64,000 nt of DNA from Deinococcota bacterium (GTDB lineage: Bacteria; Deinococcota; Deinococci; Deinococcales; Trueperaceae), in NCBI GenBank assembly GCA_963170125.1, contig CAUJFI010000173.1:17151-81150 (forward strand). The letters run 5' to 3'. A program made the translations under genes and the position numbers. This document shows, piece after piece, positions 45,240 to 53,013 of the stretch. A model generated the notes under the pieces. The model worked only from the letters and a program-made list of their open reading frames with translations. It had not been told where the DNA came from and did not search any database. How positions within the stretch are numbered: position 1 is the stretch's first letter; every line of letters begins with the position of its first letter.

Positions 45240-45970
45240 TCGATCGCGAAGGTCACCTGCACTTGCACCGTTACCGCCAACTGGCCGGTCTCGACGCTGC
45301 TCATGGCGCTCATAGCGTCGCGCGCCTGTGCTACCGCGCCGAAACCCGAGTAGGCGGGAGCGGAGCCCAGCTCGCTGATGGCGACGGGGGCGCCGAGCTC
45401 AACGGCGCCCAAGGTCGCCAGCTCGGCGGCCTTGGCGCGGGCGTCGGTCATCGCCAGCTCGCGCGCGGCGCTGGCCAGTGCGGAGGGATCGGCCACGGAC
45501 ATCTGGATACCGCCCACCTCGTTCGCGCCGGCGTCGACCGCCGCCGAGATCACGTCGCCCACCTTGGTTATGTCGCGTACCGTCACCTGGTAGGCATGGC
45601 GTACCTGGAAGCGCACCTCGCCGGGGTTGCCGTCGCGGTCGTATACCTGCTCGCGCCAGACGTAGAAGCCCGTGGTACGCACGTCTGGTGACTGCACCCC
45701 CGAGGCCACGACGGCTTGCTGGATGGCCGCCAGCACGGTGTCGGCCTCGTCGAGGGCTTGGCGCACGTCAGCCGCGGTGGCCACGAAGCCCAGTTCGACG
45801 GTAGCCACGTCCGGTTCGCCGTAAACGGTGCCGCTGCCCGTGACCGTGATGCCGGTGCCTGGCGCCTGGGCGGCGGCTGGTGCGCCTAGGAATGTGAAGG
45901 CCAGGAGGGCCGTGGTGAGCATGGCCGCTGTACGCAGGGTCGGTCGATTGGAGTGGGCATGGGTGTTCAT
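45236..45970 (-). CDS. Exported SIMPL-domain (DUF541) protein
   Basis: The 244-residue protein has a signal peptide (AAMLTTALLAFTFLGAPAAAQA) and a SIMPL/DUF541 domain: ITVTGSGTVYGEPDVATVELGF, DVRTTGFYVWREQVY and the repeat of beta-helix units typical of this family of envelope proteins. SIMPL proteins are linked to oxidative stress and channel-like assemblies, but their role is not settled. ATG 45970 is preferred, as GGAG lies 10 bases before it; GTG 45979 sits too close to that site. It appears monocistronic. Confidence 0.87.
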   Translation of the reverse strand: MNTHAHSNRPTLRTAAMLTTALLAFTFLGAPAAAQAPGTGITVTGSGTVYGEPDVATVELGFVATAADVRQALDEADTVLAAIQQAVVASGVQSPDVRTTGFYVWREQVYDRDGNPGEVRFQVRHAYQVTVRDITKVGDVISAAVDAGANEVGGIQMSVADPSALASAARELAMTDARAKAAELATLGAVELGAPVAISELGSAPAYSGFGAVAQARDAMSAMSSVETGQLAVTVQVQVTFAID

Positions 45971-46308
45971 GGGTGTCACGCTCCTTGCCGCATGCTCGCC
46001 GCACCGTGCGTGAGTTCGGCATGGCTTGGGTGAGTTCGGTTCACGCTCCGTTCACGACCGTGGGACGCTCGGCGGGCGCATGCCCGGAGGCTGCCTCATC
46101 GGCGGTACGAGGTCGGTTCCGGAAGTCGGGCCGACCGAGATCGGCCGCTTGTCGATCTCGAGGACGGTGAGGGAGGCGAGTACCACCCATGCGGCGGGAC
46201 TGGTGAGCCATTCCACGCAGGCGATTGTGGAGCAACGCGGCGTGCAGCACAGTGGGTCGGCAGTATGAGCGGTTTGCAATAGGCGCTGCGGCGATTGTGC
46301 GGTCGATA
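45971..46308. other. Gene-free stretch with a duplicated terC fragment
   Basis: 338 bases between the SIMPL gene and the Ig/PKD lipoprotein gene. Apart from the 78-base terC fragment (46153-46230) I see no complete gene, no clear promoter boxes and no hairpin. Small open frames here are shadows or read the fragment. Confidence 0.6.
46153..46230 (-). pseudogene. Duplicated 5-prime fragment of the TerC-family gene
   Basis: 78 bases match 49515-49592 with only four differences (74 of 78), in the same orientation. The fragment covers the start and first 21 codons of the TerC-family gene (VEWLTSPAAWVVLASLTVLEI) plus a few upstream bases. It then breaks off at both ends into unrelated sequence. 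No repeat or transposase flanks it. Confidence 0.85.
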
Positions 46309-48450
46309 CTACCGCGAATATCTGTAAATCTCGGCCGGAATGCCTGTGGAGTCGCGCGGCCCCGTCGCTACGAGGAGAGAACGTCCATCAGAGCTAATGT
46401 CGACGGCTGTGCCAAAGGTGTAGTCAGTCGCGGGCCCCTGGCCGATCAGAACTTGAGCTTGTCCCCAGGCGTTGTGTCCGCCGACGTCTCTCCCGTACAA
46501 GTAGACCCGACCGGGCCCGCAGCTGTAACCGTCAGCAGGAGTGCACCCGATGCTAGCAATGCCCACGGCTAGGCTGTTACCCATCAAGCGGATCGACGAT
46601 CTCGCCATCCTAGTGCCGCCATTAAGCTCCATCTCTGGGATGTCCGCAGTGTGTTTCGCAACGCGGCCCCAAGCATTTGGTCCGCCGGCATCCTTCTCGT
46701 AGACCTCCACTTCGATGGTCGTACTGGTGTGCGCAGGCATATGGGTGACCGCCATCGTGTCTCCATCGATCTCAACGTACGTGGAGTAGCCGGACAGCAA
46801 ATGATAGCCATCGAGCGCCTTGAGCAGATACCAGGTTCCCTCGCCGCTTCTTTCGTATAGGTAGACGGACTCTAGTAAGGGACCCAAGCCCCCATCGTTG
46901 TTCTGAACCGACTTGGCTACTGCAATGCGCTTGCCATCGTTGCTTATCGCCACGTCAGTACCGAAGTAACCCGAAAAGTCTGTGGGTGCAAATGGTGGCA
47001 TGGCGAGGGTCTGCTCCAGACCCCAGACGCCTGCACCGCCGCTATCTCGAGAGTAGATCCGTACGCGGGCACCGAAGTCATCGTCGACAGACGTAATACC
47101 GACAACGAGAACTCCATTGGCAAGTGCCATCGAGATGTCGGCCCGGTAGGTTAGCTCCTTCCCGATACCCAGTCCACCAAGAAGTGCTGCCGTCTCGATC
47201 CAATCCCCTGAAGACGAGCGTTCGAACACGTTGATCACGCTTTCGTACTCGTCTGTTATGCCTGAAACGCGACGAAGGCTCATCAACGCAGCAGTCCCAT
47301 CGCTCAATGCTACCGCCCTGCCGATGTCAATCATCTGACTGTGCGTTAACGACGGAATCAAGGAGGCCTCCAAGTTCCATGTCGAGCTGGCGGGGTCAGC
47401 GTGGTACACGTCCACTTGGGTAAACGCGCTACCCGCGTCTGTGACTACCGGAACCAGGGCCATGTCAGTGTCAACTGCTATCCACTGGCGGCTGTAATAG
47501 TCAGCCGGGGTCTGAGTAGCTGCAAGGCGCTGCCTGAAAGTGAACTGACCGGCAACAACTGCGGTGGTTGCTGAGGAGCTAGCACCTGCGCCATCGGTGA
47601 CCGTTAGCCTGGCCAAGAAGCTGCCAGGGTTGACGTAGGTGTGCTCAACCCGCACTCCATGAGCCGTAAGCCCGTCTCCGAACTCCCAGAAGTACACCAA
47701 GGCATCGTCATCCGGATCCGATGATTCGCTACCGTCGAACTGGATGACTAGTGGTGCGAAGCCAGTGGCGGGGTTGGAAGCCACGATTCTAGCAATTGGT
47801 GCCGCGTTGTCAGGTGGCACGTCCGTCTCGCTGACGCTGATGGTGACGGTTGCCGACTTGCTGCTGTCGAAGACGCTTGTCGCTGTGATTTCCACAATGC
47901 CCGGCGTGACTCCGTGAACGGATCCGGACGAACTCACGTTTGCTACTGTCGGCGCATTGCTGGCCCACGTCACTTCCGTACTTGCTCCGCCCTTTGCGGC
48001 AACCAGGGCGGTCAAGATGGTCGACCCTCCCACGGATATGGAGCGTTCGCCACCCGTTATGAACACGCTCACGACCTCAGGCGCGTCCTCGGGTCCGTCA
48101 TCTTTGGCAACGACCTTGATCCCAACCGTTGCCGACTTTGAGCCATCGAACGTGCTGGTCGCGGTTATTGCAGCTTCGCCTTGCGCAACCGCATAGACCG
48201 TTCCGGTGCTGTCTACGATGGCGACAGCGGGCGCGCTGCTAGCCCAGGTCACCGTCGTTCCCGCGCCCCCCTTCGCGGTGACATGCGCGGTCATGATCGC
48301 CGATTCTCCGAGCTGGATAGTGCGATTGCCACCGGCGATGGACACGCTCACGACCTCTGGCGTGTCCGTTGTCGTTGGCCGCGAGCAAGCGGCTGCCAGC
48401 ACAAGAACTGCGATGAAGCCGACGGCTCCCCGAAAGTCTCCACCCGCCAT
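46309..48450 (-). CDS. Ig/PKD-domain surface lipoprotein with propeller-like C terminus
   Basis: The 713-residue precursor has a lipoprotein signal with lipobox LAAAC (Cys22). Two BIG2-type Ig repeats (about 32-112 and 118-198) share VTWAS-APxVA and EITATS-FDxSKSATV patterns. A PKD domain follows (about 208-288, SSDPDDDALVYFWEFGDGLTAHGVRVEHTY). The C-terminal 400 residues carry repeated blade-like units (FGTDVAISNDGKRIAVA, GRAVALSDGTAAL, GTAVDISSDGRSLLVA), suggesting a beta-propeller. ATG 48450 has AAGGAG 8 bases upstream; the longer frame is unsupported. Its base composition is visibly less GC-rich than neighbouring genes, so recent transfer is likely. Likely a cell-surface adhesin or structural lipoprotein. 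Confidence 0.85.
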   Translation of the reverse strand: MAGGDFRGAVGFIAVLVLAAACSRPTTTDTPEVVSVSIAGGNRTIQLGESAIMTAHVTAKGGAGTTVTWASSAPAVAIVDSTGTVYAVAQGEAAITATSTFDGSKSATVGIKVVAKDDGPEDAPEVVSVFITGGERSISVGGSTILTALVAAKGGASTEVTWASNAPTVANVSSSGSVHGVTPGIVEITATSVFDSSKSATVTISVSETDVPPDNAAPIARIVASNPATGFAPLVIQFDGSESSDPDDDALVYFWEFGDGLTAHGVRVEHTYVNPGSFLARLTVTDGAGASSSATTAVVAGQFTFRQRLAATQTPADYYSRQWIAVDTDMALVPVVTDAGSAFTQVDVYHADPASSTWNLEASLIPSLTHSQMIDIGRAVALSDGTAALMSLRRVSGITDEYESVINVFERSSSGDWIETAALLGGLGIGKELTYRADISMALANGVLVVGITSVDDDFGARVRIYSRDSGGAGVWGLEQTLAMPPFAPTDFSGYFGTDVAISNDGKRIAVAKSVQNNDGGLGPLLESVYLYERSGEGTWYLLKALDGYHLLSGYSTYVEIDGDTMAVTHMPAHTSTTIEVEVYEKDAGGPNAWGRVAKHTADIPEMELNGGTRMARSSIRLMGNSLAVGIASIGCTPADGYSCGPGRVYLYGRDVGGHNAWGQAQVLIGQGPATDYTFGTAVDISSDGRSLLVATGPRDSTGIPAEIYRYSR

Positions 48451-48828
48451 GACGAACACTCCTTCTCCCGAACGCCGTGGATAAGGGTCAGTCCCATCGA
48501 CGCTCAGTGTCTGCGGGACCCTTGGTCGCAGACGGGACTCACGGCAACCACAACTCCCGGCACCTAGCTGCGAAACCCTAGCTTCGCAATGATACCTAGT
48601 CGATGCCGAAGGACCCGTCCTAGCGGGCGTCGGGGAGTACCGCGGCGGTCGGGCGGCGCCGGAGCGGTTGCAGCAGCCGCGCCAAGAAGAGTGCAAGGGC
48701 ACGGGGCGCGCCGGCGAGTGCCTTCAGGAACTTGTGGCAGTTCATGCCCGCCACCCCCGGTGACACGCGGTCATGCTCGGCGGTTCGGCTTGCGGTGTTA
48801 GCGAAAGACTCTCCTTGGGCATCCCGCC
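48451..48828. other. Intergenic stretch with one doubtful small frame
   Basis: 378 bases upstream of the lipoprotein gene and downstream of the TerC-family gene (both minus strand). It should hold the lipoprotein promoter, which I cannot place. A 41-codon minus-strand frame (48620-48745, MNCHKFLKALAGAPRALALF...) is short, Arg/Leu-rich and matches nothing I know; it could be a small basic peptide or chance. No hairpin or repeat stands out. Confidence 0.4.
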
Positions 48829-49578
48829 CTAGGCCTTCGGCCCCCGCTCGTAGAGCGTCACCGGCTCGCGCGCGGCGCGGGCTCGTAGGTTGAAGAGTTC
48901 GACCATGACGCTGAAGCCCATGGCGAAGTAGACGTACCCCTTCGGCACGTGTTGGCCCAGGCCTTCCGCCACCAGGGTGGTGCCGATGAGGAGTAGGAAC
49001 GAGAGTGCCAGCATCTTCACGGTGGGGTGGCGTTCGACGAAGCCGGCTACCGCGTTGACGGACAGCATCATGACGCCGACTGCGATGACGACGGCCGCGA
49101 TCATGATGGCCAGGTGGTCGGCCATGCCGACGGCGGTGATGACGGAGTCGAGTGAGAACACGACGTCTAGCAGCGCGATCTGGGTGATGACCCCGGCGAA
49201 GGTGGCTGCCGCTGGGGCTGCCGCACCGTGGTGCGCCGGTCGGGGGCCCTCGAGGCGTTCGTGGATCTCCTGGGTGGCTTTGAAGATCAAGAACACGCCG
49301 CCGAGCAGGAACACGAGGTCGCGGCCGGTTATCTCCATGCCGAACAGTGAGAAGAGGGGCGTCGTTAGGCGAGATAGGAGGCTGATGGAGAAGAGCAGGG
49401 CGATGCGCGTCAGCATGGCTAGGGCCAAGCCGAACACGCGGGCGCGCTCCCGCTGCTCTGCCGGCAGCTTGCCGGCGAGGATGGAGATGAAGACGATGTT
49501 GTCGATCCCGAGGACGATCTCGAGGACGGTGAGGGAGGCGAGCGCCACCCAGGCGGCGGGGCTGGTGAGCCATTCCAC
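48829..49578 (-). CDS. TerC-family integral membrane protein
   Basis: TerC-family proteins are multi-pass membrane proteins tied to tellurite resistance or metal (Mn2+) handling and metalation of exported enzymes. The 249-residue product starts VEWLTSPAAWVALASLTVLEIVLGIDNIVFISILAGKLP, the family N terminus with its conserved GIDN. It has about seven hydrophobic segments and the second conserved site IALLDVVFSLDSVITAVGM. GTG 49578 is chosen, because MEWLT... is the common start of the family; a TTG at 49614 adds 12 unlikely residues. No Shine-Dalgarno is visible, and CACAAT ends 7 bases before it. Its first 21 codons are duplicated at 46153-46230. Confidence 0.88.
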   Translation of the reverse strand: MEWLTSPAAWVALASLTVLEIVLGIDNIVFISILAGKLPAEQRERARVFGLALAMLTRIALLFSISLLSRLTTPLFSLFGMEITGRDLVFLLGGVFLIFKATQEIHERLEGPRPAHHGAAAPAAATFAGVITQIALLDVVFSLDSVITAVGMADHLAIMIAAVVIAVGVMMLSVNAVAGFVERHPTVKMLALSFLLLIGTTLVAEGLGQHVPKGYVYFAMGFSVMVELFNLRARAAREPVTLYERGPKA

Positions 49579-49760
49579 GCAGGCGATTGTGGCGGAAGCG
49601 GGGCGGGAGCGCAAGGGGGTTCTCGGCGGCGGAACTGCGAGACCGTAGGCCGGCCGCCGGCACCCTCAACACCGGGCAGGGTGTGCGCCAAGACGTTCGC
49701 CTATACTCCCCAGAACATGCCCACGCGTGACGACCCGACACCCCGGGAGGTTGGCCCCCC

Positions 49761-50954
49761 TTGACTCTCGACCCCCGCACGGTACTCGTCATGGCGGTTG
49801 GCTTCTTGATGGTCACCACGATCACATTGGGCCTGCTGGTGCGCACCCTCCCGGCCGACACCAGGCGCGGCGCACGCGTCGGCACCCTGGCCACCGCCAC
49901 GCTAGGGATCTCATGGGCCCTCATCGCGCTCGAGGGTTTCGTGCCGGAAGCGCTGTCGTTGCTGGGCGGCAACCTGCTGTACCTGATCGCCGCGGCGCTC
50001 GTGTATCAGAGCATCCGGCTCCTGGACGGCGAGAAGGCGAGCGGCTGGGTCTACGCTCGCGTCTACCCTTGCGTCGTCGCTCCCGCCATCCTGGCTACTG
50101 CGCTGGCCCGGTACGTCGTGGATGCGTACTCCGTGCGCGTGATCGTGATGTCGGTGGCCTTGGCGTTCCTGCTCACGTTGGCCGCGCGCCGCTTGTTCGT
50201 GGCGCCCCGCGGCGCACTCTTCAACCCGGGGAGGCGAGCTGCCGCCTACTGGATGGCCACGTCCGCGGCGCTGCTCGTCATGCGCGTGGTCCTTACCTTG
50301 GTCCAAGGCGGCGCACCGCCGCTGTTCGGCGACGAAGCCCTCCCCAACCTGCTCGTCGCCGTAAGCGTGGTCATCGCCCTGGGGGCGGTGTTCGCCTACT
50401 TCCTCCTGTTCAGCGGTCGCGTAACGGCGGAGCTGGTGGTGCAGGCGCACCTGGATCCTCTCACGGAAGTGCTCAACCGTCGTGGTTTCGAGGAGCGCGC
50501 GAAGCAGGAGCTGAAACGGGCGGCGCGCAACGGTTCCCCGGTAAGCCTCCTGATGGTGGACGCGAACGAGTTCAAGAACATCAACGACAGCTGGGGTCAC
50601 CAGGTGGGCGACGAGGCGCTGCGCGCCATCGCGAACGGCATCCGAGCGCGCGTCAGGCCGTACGACCTGATAGCGCGTCAGGGCGGGGACGAGTTCGTGG
50701 TCCTGCTCCCCGGGCTCGACGCGCAGTCGGCCGCCGCACTCATCCCGCGCATACAGGAGTCGATCGCCAACCAACCGACCCCGCACAAGGGGCGCCTGGA
50801 AGTCAGCATCGGGCGAGCCAGCCTGCGGCCACGTGCAACGCGGCGCGGCCGGGCGGAGGCGTCAGGCGAGGACGTGGACGCGGCGGACGTGCTGCGGCGC
50901 CTCATCGCCGCCGCCGACGGGGACCTGTACGGCGTGAAGCACACGCGGTTCTAG
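49761..50954 (+). CDS. Membrane-bound diguanylate cyclase (GGDEF)
   Basis: Makes cyclic di-GMP, a second messenger favouring surface and matrix lifestyles. The 397-residue protein has about seven hydrophobic segments in the first 220 residues, an integral membrane sensor region of no named family, then a GGDEF domain. That domain shows DPLTEVLNRRGFEERAKQEL, DANEFKNINDSWGHQVGDEAL and an intact RQGGDEFVVLLPG active site. No RxxD-type inhibitory site stands out before GGDEF. A basic insert (RPRATRRGRAEASGEDVDAAD) interrupts the last part of the domain. The start is TTG 49761 with GGGAGG 10 bases upstream. It may control the exopolysaccharide locus downstream, but that is inference. Confidence 0.9.
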   Translation: MTLDPRTVLVMAVGFLMVTTITLGLLVRTLPADTRRGARVGTLATATLGISWALIALEGFVPEALSLLGGNLLYLIAAALVYQSIRLLDGEKASGWVYARVYPCVVAPAILATALARYVVDAYSVRVIVMSVALAFLLTLAARRLFVAPRGALFNPGRRAAAYWMATSAALLVMRVVLTLVQGGAPPLFGDEALPNLLVAVSVVIALGAVFAYFLLFSGRVTAELVVQAHLDPLTEVLNRRGFEERAKQELKRAARNGSPVSLLMVDANEFKNINDSWGHQVGDEALRAIANGIRARVRPYDLIARQGGDEFVVLLPGLDAQSAAALIPRIQESIANQPTPHKGRLEVSIGRASLRPRATRRGRAEASGEDVDAADVLRRLIAAADGDLYGVKHTRF

Positions 50955-51014
50955 GTCGGGGCCGGTAGTCTCCGAACACCGGGTGAGCGGTCTCGCGCTC
51001 CTGCGGCAGTCGGT

Positions 51015-51020
51015 TACGAT
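51015..51020 (+). promoter_or_regulatory. Candidate leaderless -10 box for the PRTase gene
   Basis: TACGAT ends 9 bases before ATG 51030, and no Shine-Dalgarno lies between them. Confidence 0.4.
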
Positions 51021-51029
51021 GCCGGCCGG

Positions 51030-51767
51030 ATGACTGCGAAGGCGCACTTCACCGAGCCGACCACGAACTACTGGCAACACTTCGCCACCGAGGCGGAGCT
51101 GCCCGAAGGTTCGCGCCCCGGCGACGGTCCGTGGCGGTACGGCTACCCGGTGAGGCTACCCGACGGGCGCTTCCTGGTGCTCCCCATACGGCAGCTGCGA
51201 GATGATCCGTCGGTGGCCGTGGCCTCGCTCATCGCCAACCAGGCGGCCATCGAGGTCGTCGACGCGCTCGGTGCCATGCTCGCCCGGCTCCTCGCGCCCT
51301 TCGCTCCCGAGGTGGTCGTCGGCATGCCGACGCTCGGACTGGCCCTCGCCCCCGTCGTCGCCAGGGAACTCGGCCTCGGTCGCATGGTGCCGCTCGGCTA
51401 CTCGCGCAAGTACTGGTACGAGCAGGAGCTGTCGGCGAAGGTGCAGTCGATAACCGCGCCTGATGACGCCAAGCGTGTCTACCTCGATCCGAACCTGATG
51501 CCGTTACTGAGCGGCCGGCGGGTCGTGCTCGTGGACGATGCGATCAGCAGCGGCGCGACCGTGGACGCGCCGTGGCGGCTGGTCGAGTCCGTCGACGCCG
51601 AGGTCCTGGCCTGCGGCGTCGTGATGCGGCAGAGCGACCGTTGGGTGGCCACACTTGGCCCGGAGCGGGCGGCGAAGGTGGTCGGGGTGTTCGATACGCC
51701 GATGTTGGCGGCCGTGGAAACCGGGTGGGTGCGGCGGGTCAAGAGCGGGGACGCTTTAACCGGGTAA
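51030..51767 (+). CDS. Type I phosphoribosyltransferase
   Basis: PRTase-fold enzyme or regulator acting on PRPP and a base. The 245-residue protein shows the PRPP-binding motif VVLVDDAISSGATVDA (about 165-180) and an upstream PEVVVGMPTLGLALAPVVARELGLGRMVPLGYSRKYWY that resembles purine PRTases of the adenine/xanthine type. It also has an N-terminal extension of about 50 residues (TNYWQHFATEAELPEG...) with no known domain. It stands alone, with a probable leaderless start. The base it uses is not evident. Confidence 0.85.
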   Translation: MTAKAHFTEPTTNYWQHFATEAELPEGSRPGDGPWRYGYPVRLPDGRFLVLPIRQLRDDPSVAVASLIANQAAIEVVDALGAMLARLLAPFAPEVVVGMPTLGLALAPVVARELGLGRMVPLGYSRKYWYEQELSAKVQSITAPDDAKRVYLDPNLMPLLSGRRVVLVDDAISSGATVDAPWRLVESVDAEVLACGVVMRQSDRWVATLGPERAAKVVGVFDTPMLAAVETGWVRRVKSGDALTG

Positions 51768-51865
51768 CGCTCAGCAAGGCGGTGGTGAGGTCGGGCCGGA
51801 CATGGCTGCCGAACCCTTGAACTCGGAGACGCACTGCGGGCGAGGCGAGGCCGGCAACTACCTGA

Positions 51866-52756
51866 TTACGGGGAGTTCCAAACGGGCGCGAACGAGCGCG
51901 AGAGGAGCTCGGTGGGCGCCGGCGCAGGTTCGAACGTCGGCACCACGTCGAAGCTCGCGCCGTCCACCTGCACGGTCATGGGCTCCTCGCCCCGCTTCGG
52001 GTCTTCGAGGTAGGCCCGTAGCGTGACCGACCCGTCCACCGCCATCCGCGCGGGCGTGAGGCCGAGCCGCTCGGACGCCTGCGGCTTGCGCAGATCGGCG
52101 TCTATCAGCAGCGTGTGGTAGTCGTTGCGCGCGAAGGTCTCCGCGAGGCCCAGCGCCACGGTGGTCTTGCCCTCCTCGGCGCCGCGGAAGCACGTGTCCA
52201 ACGAGTCACGCAGCAGGACCAGCCCGTACACGAGGAAGATGCCGAGCACGAAGGCGAGCGCCGCGTTGCGGGCCGGCTGCGGCCTGGAGGGGCTCAGCGC
52301 CGGCATGGCCGGTTCCAGCACCTCTAGGAGCCCGACCGCGGAGGCGCTCAGCGCCCGCACGGCGTTGAGCTGCATGGACCGGTCCGCCCGCAGCGAACGC
52401 AGGCCGTCGATCTGGCCCGTGAGGGCGTCGCCGGCGTTCTGCGCCACCAAAGACGCGATCTCGTCGTCGAAGGACACCACCTGCGACTGCAGCGTGTCGA
52501 TCACGACCTGCAGGTTCTGCTTGGCGCGCGCCTCGTCCCACTTGAGCAGGGCGGCGCCCAAGGCGTTGGCGGCGCGCGCCCCCAGGTCCGGGTCGGCGTC
52601 CCGCACCGTCAGTCGCAAGGGGCTCGACTGCTGGGCGGACTCGACCCTCACCGTGACGAGCTTGCCGAAGTCCGCCACGGCCACGGCGAGGGCGAACATG
52701 AGCGCGCGGCGCTGCAGCGCGGTCAGGTCTCTAAGGGGGCTCTGACGGGCACTCCT
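51866..52756 (-). pseudogene. Decayed polysaccharide co-polymerase/tyrosine kinase (Wzz/Wzc-type)
   Basis: The readable frame still shows pieces of a chain-length regulator: DLTALQRRALMFALAV (first membrane helix start), LRLTVRDADPDLGARAANALGAALLKWDEARAKQNLQVVIDTLQSQVVSFDDEIASLV (periplasmic coiled coil), NAALAFVLGIFLVYGLVLLRDSLDT (second helix), then EEGKTTVALGLAETFARNDYHTLLIDADLRKPQ (Walker A end and A-prime motif). Large blocks are missing: most of the first periplasmic part, about 60 residues between the second helix and Walker A, and everything after TELLSRSF, where it stops in PVWNSP. The deletions keep the frame but remove essential parts. A fuller homologue lies at 56488-58095. No sure start codon remains. 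Confidence 0.75.
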
Positions 52757-53013
52757 TTTCGGCCCACCGTGCCCAGTAGGCCCGGAGCCGCTCCCCTCCT
52801 CGTGCTCGCCTGACAGGTCGCGTACCCCTCGCGGGGCCCCATGCCCTGGCAGGTGATGGGGAAGCATAACCTACGGGCCCCGGTGCTACGATTGTCCGAA
52901 CCGCAGCTGGACCTGCCCTGGCGCGGGCGCACACCTCGCCGCGCCCACCGCGCCACGGCCACAGACCGCCGGGCTCGCCTCGGACCTTCGTGCTGCGGCA
53001 CTAGGGAGAGAAG

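Noticed and set aside
48620..48745. 41-codon minus-strand frame as a gene
   Set aside because: Too short, no family likeness and only a G-rich stretch upstream; mentioned as doubtful but not called.
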